A stretch of DNA of 6,887 nt from Cyanobacteria bacterium UBA11370 (GTDB taxonomy: Bacteria > Cyanobacteriota > Cyanobacteriia > Cyanobacteriales > Coleofasciculaceae): contig DNGI01000505.1 in the NCBI GenBank assembly GCA_003486645.1, positions 1,680 through 8,566 of the forward strand. The letters are read 5' to 3'. The first letter of the stretch is position 1, and each line of letters starts with the position of its first letter. A program made the position numbers and the translations under genes. Positions 4,643 to 6,887 of this stretch are shown piece by piece. Under the pieces are notes generated by a model. It worked only from the letters and a program-made list of their open reading frames with translations. It was not told the DNA's origin and ran no database searches.

Positions 4643-5983
4643 ATGACTACCTCTAAACGTTTTGATTGGGATGCAATTTGCTCCGAACTTGCTGGGATGG
4701 AAATGATTACCGAACCCACCCAGCTTGCTAAGTTATCTCTAGATTACTATCACTTCAGCCCGATACTACAACCGTTACTCGAAGATAAACGAGGGGATTT
4801 AGCTGTTCGCCCGATAACTGAAGCAGAGGTTCTGAAAGTAGCGCAAGTTTGTGTTAAGTATAAAGTACCTTTAACAGTACGTGGAGAAGGAACTGGGAAT
4901 TACGGACAATGTATTCCCCTGCAAGGCGGCGTAATTCTTGATACTACCAAAATGCAAGACATTCGCTGGATTAAACCCGGATTAGCTTGTGTGGAACCGG
5001 GGGTAAAAATGGCAGCGTTTGATAAAAAATCACGGGAATTGGGTTGGGAATTACGCATGGCTCCCTCTACTTATCGTACCGCGACGATTGGCGGTTTTAT
5101 TGGTGGGGGAAGTGTAGGAATGGGTTCGATAACTTACGGACAATTGCGCGATCGCGGTAATCTTCATGCGGTTCGTGTGGTTACGTTAGAAGATGAACCA
5201 AAAATTATTGAATTACGAGGGGACGAGGTTCAAAACGTTAATCATGCCTATGGTACTAATGGCATTATTACTGAGTTAGAGATTCCTCTTAGTCCTGCTT
5301 ATCCTTGGGCAGAAGTTATTGTAATTTTCGATAATTTTATGACGGCGGCTCGGTTTGGTCAAGCCCTTGGGGATGCGGATGGTTTAGTTAAGAAATTAAT
5401 TAGTATTCATGCTTCTCCAATTCCTACTTATTTTACGGCACTTAAGAGTTATAGTCCTGAAGGGAAACACTGCGCTTTATTAATGATTGCTGAGTCTTGC
5501 TTGGAACCGTTCCAGGAATTAGTGGGAGAGTATGGTGGTGAAATAACTTATTACAAAACGGCTCAAGAAGCGAGTAAGGGAACGAGTTTATTAGAGTTTA
5601 CTTGGAATCACACCACTTTACACGCTCGTAGTATTGATCCTACTCTTACTTATTTACAAACCTTCTTTTTTACCTTAGAACGAGTGGAGCAAATGTATAA
5701 TTACTTTGGGGATGAAGTGATGATACATTTGGAATTTCTGCGGGGACATGGGAAAGCCATTCCGGCGGGATTACAATTAGTTCGTTATACGACGGCGGAA
5801 CGGTTAAATGAAATTATTGAGTATCACGAAAAGCATGGGGCGTTGATTGCTAATCCTCATACGTATATCCTGGAAGATGGAGGACGAAAGACTATTGATG
5901 TTGAGCAGTTGAAATTTAAGGAAAGGGTTGATCCTTATGGGTTAATGAATCCTGGGAAGATGCGAGCGTGGTTGGAGCGATAA
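4643..5983 (+). CDS. FAD-binding oxidoreductase, GlcD/VAO (PCMH-type) family, 446 aa
   Basis: This is a probably soluble flavoprotein oxidase or dehydrogenase of the vanillyl-alcohol-oxidase fold, the group that includes glycolate and D-lactate dehydrogenases. VRPITEAEVLKVAQVCVKYKVPLTVRG (55-81) is the usual entry to the FAD domain. The pyrophosphate loop is RGEGTGNYGQCIP (80-92). It is followed by VEPGV (117-121), TATIGGFIGGGSVGMGS (146-162) and GTNGIITELEI (204-214). The end reads RVDPYGLMNPGKM (428-440), the normal C-terminal signature. No His or Cys is evident at the usual covalent flavin positions, so FAD is probably bound non-covalently. It is slightly shorter than GlcD (about 480-500). 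The substrate is not readable; the middle substrate domain has a HARSIDPTLTYLQ segment (327-339) without a known assignment. It sits 34 bp after the Uma2 gene and 77 bp before the creatininase homologue, so a joint transcript is likely. Confidence 0.85.
   Translation: MTTSKRFDWDAICSELAGMEMITEPTQLAKLSLDYYHFSPILQPLLEDKRGDLAVRPITEAEVLKVAQVCVKYKVPLTVRGEGTGNYGQCIPLQGGVILDTTKMQDIRWIKPGLACVEPGVKMAAFDKKSRELGWELRMAPSTYRTATIGGFIGGGSVGMGSITYGQLRDRGNLHAVRVVTLEDEPKIIELRGDEVQNVNHAYGTNGIITELEIPLSPAYPWAEVIVIFDNFMTAARFGQALGDADGLVKKLISIHASPIPTYFTALKSYSPEGKHCALLMIAESCLEPFQELVGEYGGEITYYKTAQEASKGTSLLEFTWNHTTLHARSIDPTLTYLQTFFFTLERVEQMYNYFGDEVMIHLEFLRGHGKAIPAGLQLVRYTTAERLNEIIEYHEKHGALIANPHTYILEDGGRKTIDVEQLKFKERVDPYGLMNPGKMRAWLER
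5148..5155. repeat. HIP1 octamer GCGATCGC
   Basis: Exact HIP1 site within the FAD oxidoreductase gene, embedded in the longer run of C/G alternation gcgcgatcgcgg. Confidence 0.9.
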
Positions 5984-6060
5984 TCAGTGTAGATTAGTCA
6001 TGAAAACACTTAAACTAAAAAGAGAGATTTGAATGGAACTCTCATTAATATTCCCTTGAT
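5984..6060 (+). other. 77-bp gap before the creatininase homologue
   Basis: The gap is A/T-rich, with a weak imperfect hairpin made from gagag and ctctc 12 bases apart (about 6021-6042) and no Shine-Dalgarno sequence before the ATG at 6061. I see no strong promoter or terminator, so read-through from the upstream gene is plausible. Confidence 0.35.
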
Positions 6061-6864
6061 ATGCTCCACACTTTTATCCCTCCCCATCGCTATTTCCCCT
6101 ACCTCACCTGGACAGACATCCAGGCAATGCCTGATAAAGAAAATACCGTCATCATTCAACCCATTGGCGCAATTGAACAACATGGCCCTCACTTACCCTT
6201 AATTGTAGATTCTGCGATTGGGGTAGGAGTACTCGGCAAAGCATTAGCTAAATTAGAACCCGATATTCCCGCCTATGCGTTACCGAATTTATATTACGGT
6301 AAATCAAACGAACATTGGCATTTCCCCGGTACAATTACCCTGAGTGCCCAAACTCTACTTGCTGTGTTAATAGAATTAGCCGATAGTATTTATCGGGCAG
6401 GATTTCGTAAATTAGTGTTAATGAATTCCCACGGTGGACAACCCCAAGTGATGGAAATTGCAGCACGGGATATTCACCAAAAATATGGAGATTTTTTAGT
6501 ATTTCCCTTATTTACTTGGCGAGTACCCAATATTGCCGCAGACTTACTCACACCAAAAGAATTACAATTAGGAATTCATGCTGGAGATGCCGAAACCAGT
6601 CTAATGCTATCCTTATTACCCGAACAGGTAAAAATGGAACGAGCCGTGGCAGAATATCCTCATGGCTTACCTGAAAATAGTTTGTTGAGTATGGAAGGGA
6701 AGTTACCTTTTGCTTGGTTAACGCGAGAATTAAGCCAGAGTGGAACATTAGGCGATCCAACTTCAGCAACGAATGAGAAAGGCGATCGCATTCTCGACTC
6801 CCTTTCCGATAGCTGGGTGCAAGTGATCAAGGATATCTATCGATTCCGTCAACCGCAAGTTTAG
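6061..6864 (+). CDS. Creatininase family amidohydrolase, 267 aa
   Basis: It is a metal-dependent hydrolase of the creatininase/creatinine amidohydrolase family, cytoplasmic, which opens cyclic or linear amide bonds. Members include creatininase, the archaeal FAPy deformylase ArfB and the mycofactocin peptidase MftE. All family hallmarks are present: PIGAIEQHGPHLPLIVD (34-50) with likely metal ligands Glu39, His41 and Asp50; SNEHWHFPGTITL (82-94); MNSHGG (121-126) with His124; HAGDAETS (173-180) with Glu178; and the closing GDPTSAT segment near residue 234. Length matches the family (about 250-260). An in-frame TAA at 6046-6048 and no alternative start in between fix the start at 6061. No Shine-Dalgarno sequence is visible. 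It follows the FAD oxidoreductase in the same direction and may use its product. True creatinine hydrolysis is not implied, since most bacterial homologues have other substrates. Confidence 0.88.
   Translation: MLHTFIPPHRYFPYLTWTDIQAMPDKENTVIIQPIGAIEQHGPHLPLIVDSAIGVGVLGKALAKLEPDIPAYALPNLYYGKSNEHWHFPGTITLSAQTLLAVLIELADSIYRAGFRKLVLMNSHGGQPQVMEIAARDIHQKYGDFLVFPLFTWRVPNIAADLLTPKELQLGIHAGDAETSLMLSLLPEQVKMERAVAEYPHGLPENSLLSMEGKLPFAWLTRELSQSGTLGDPTSATNEKGDRILDSLSDSWVQVIKDIYRFRQPQV
6782..6789. repeat. HIP1 octamer GCGATCGC
   Basis: Exact HIP1 site near the 3' end of the creatininase-family gene, the third in the window. Confidence 0.9.
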
Positions 6865-6887
6865 ATAATGGAGAGGGGGAGATGGGG

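Noticed and set aside
6010..6769. Minus-strand frames opposite the creatininase gene (6010-6192 and 6548-6769)
   Set aside because: Both lie opposite conserved catalytic motifs and have no independent support.
1..6887. CRISPR array, tRNA, rRNA or complete transposon
   Set aside because: I found no regularly spaced repeats, cloverleaf-like sequence or intact transposase on either strand by eye.

Overview
The window looks like chromosomal DNA of a cyanobacterium, probably a filamentous, repeat-rich one. Three exact HIP1 octamers (GCGATCGC) lie in 6.9 kb, where about 0.1 would be expected by chance. There are heptanucleotide (STRR-type) repeats and G/C-rich hairpin repeats between genes. The proteins are of types common in cyanobacteria: a Uma2 nuclease, a secreted CYM...DGR...DL...LC / FxLYD protein, and a Tat-exported flavin amine oxidase. 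I cannot name the genus.

Left part (1-1836) is accessory-looking. Positions 1-222 hold only repeats and small palindromes. A small secreted FxLYD-like protein (223-702, minus) follows. A double hairpin (745-794) separates it from a tightly coupled pair of unrecognised small genes (810-1193 and 1195-1422, minus; TGA-T-ATG junction). A perfect 9-bp inverted repeat (1469-1497) lies upstream of the pair. The next stretch (1423-1836) has no intact gene but keeps what looks like the C-terminal end of an IS200/IS605-type TnpB (about 1557-1775, plus), including the zinc-finger half and the RuvC-III RDxNG motif.

Right part (1837-6887) is gene-dense and mostly enzymatic. A Tat-exported FAD amine oxidase or L-amino-acid oxidase-like protein (1837-3513, minus) diverges from a co-directional trio. 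The trio is a Uma2 PD-(D/E)XK nuclease-like protein (3673-4608), a GlcD/VAO-type FAD-binding oxidoreductase (4643-5983) and a creatininase-family amidohydrolase (6061-6864), with gaps of 34 and 77 bp. The FAD oxidoreductase and creatininase homologue may act in one small-molecule pathway, for example oxidation of a substrate coupled with hydrolysis of a cyclic amide or amide. The divergent amine oxidase could feed the same chemistry, but the substrates cannot be read from sequence.

No tRNA, rRNA, CRISPR array or obvious defence island was found. The points most worth a second look are the FAD oxidoreductase/creatininase pairing, the TnpB remnant, the coupled orphan pair with its upstream palindrome, and the nested repeat at 126-177.
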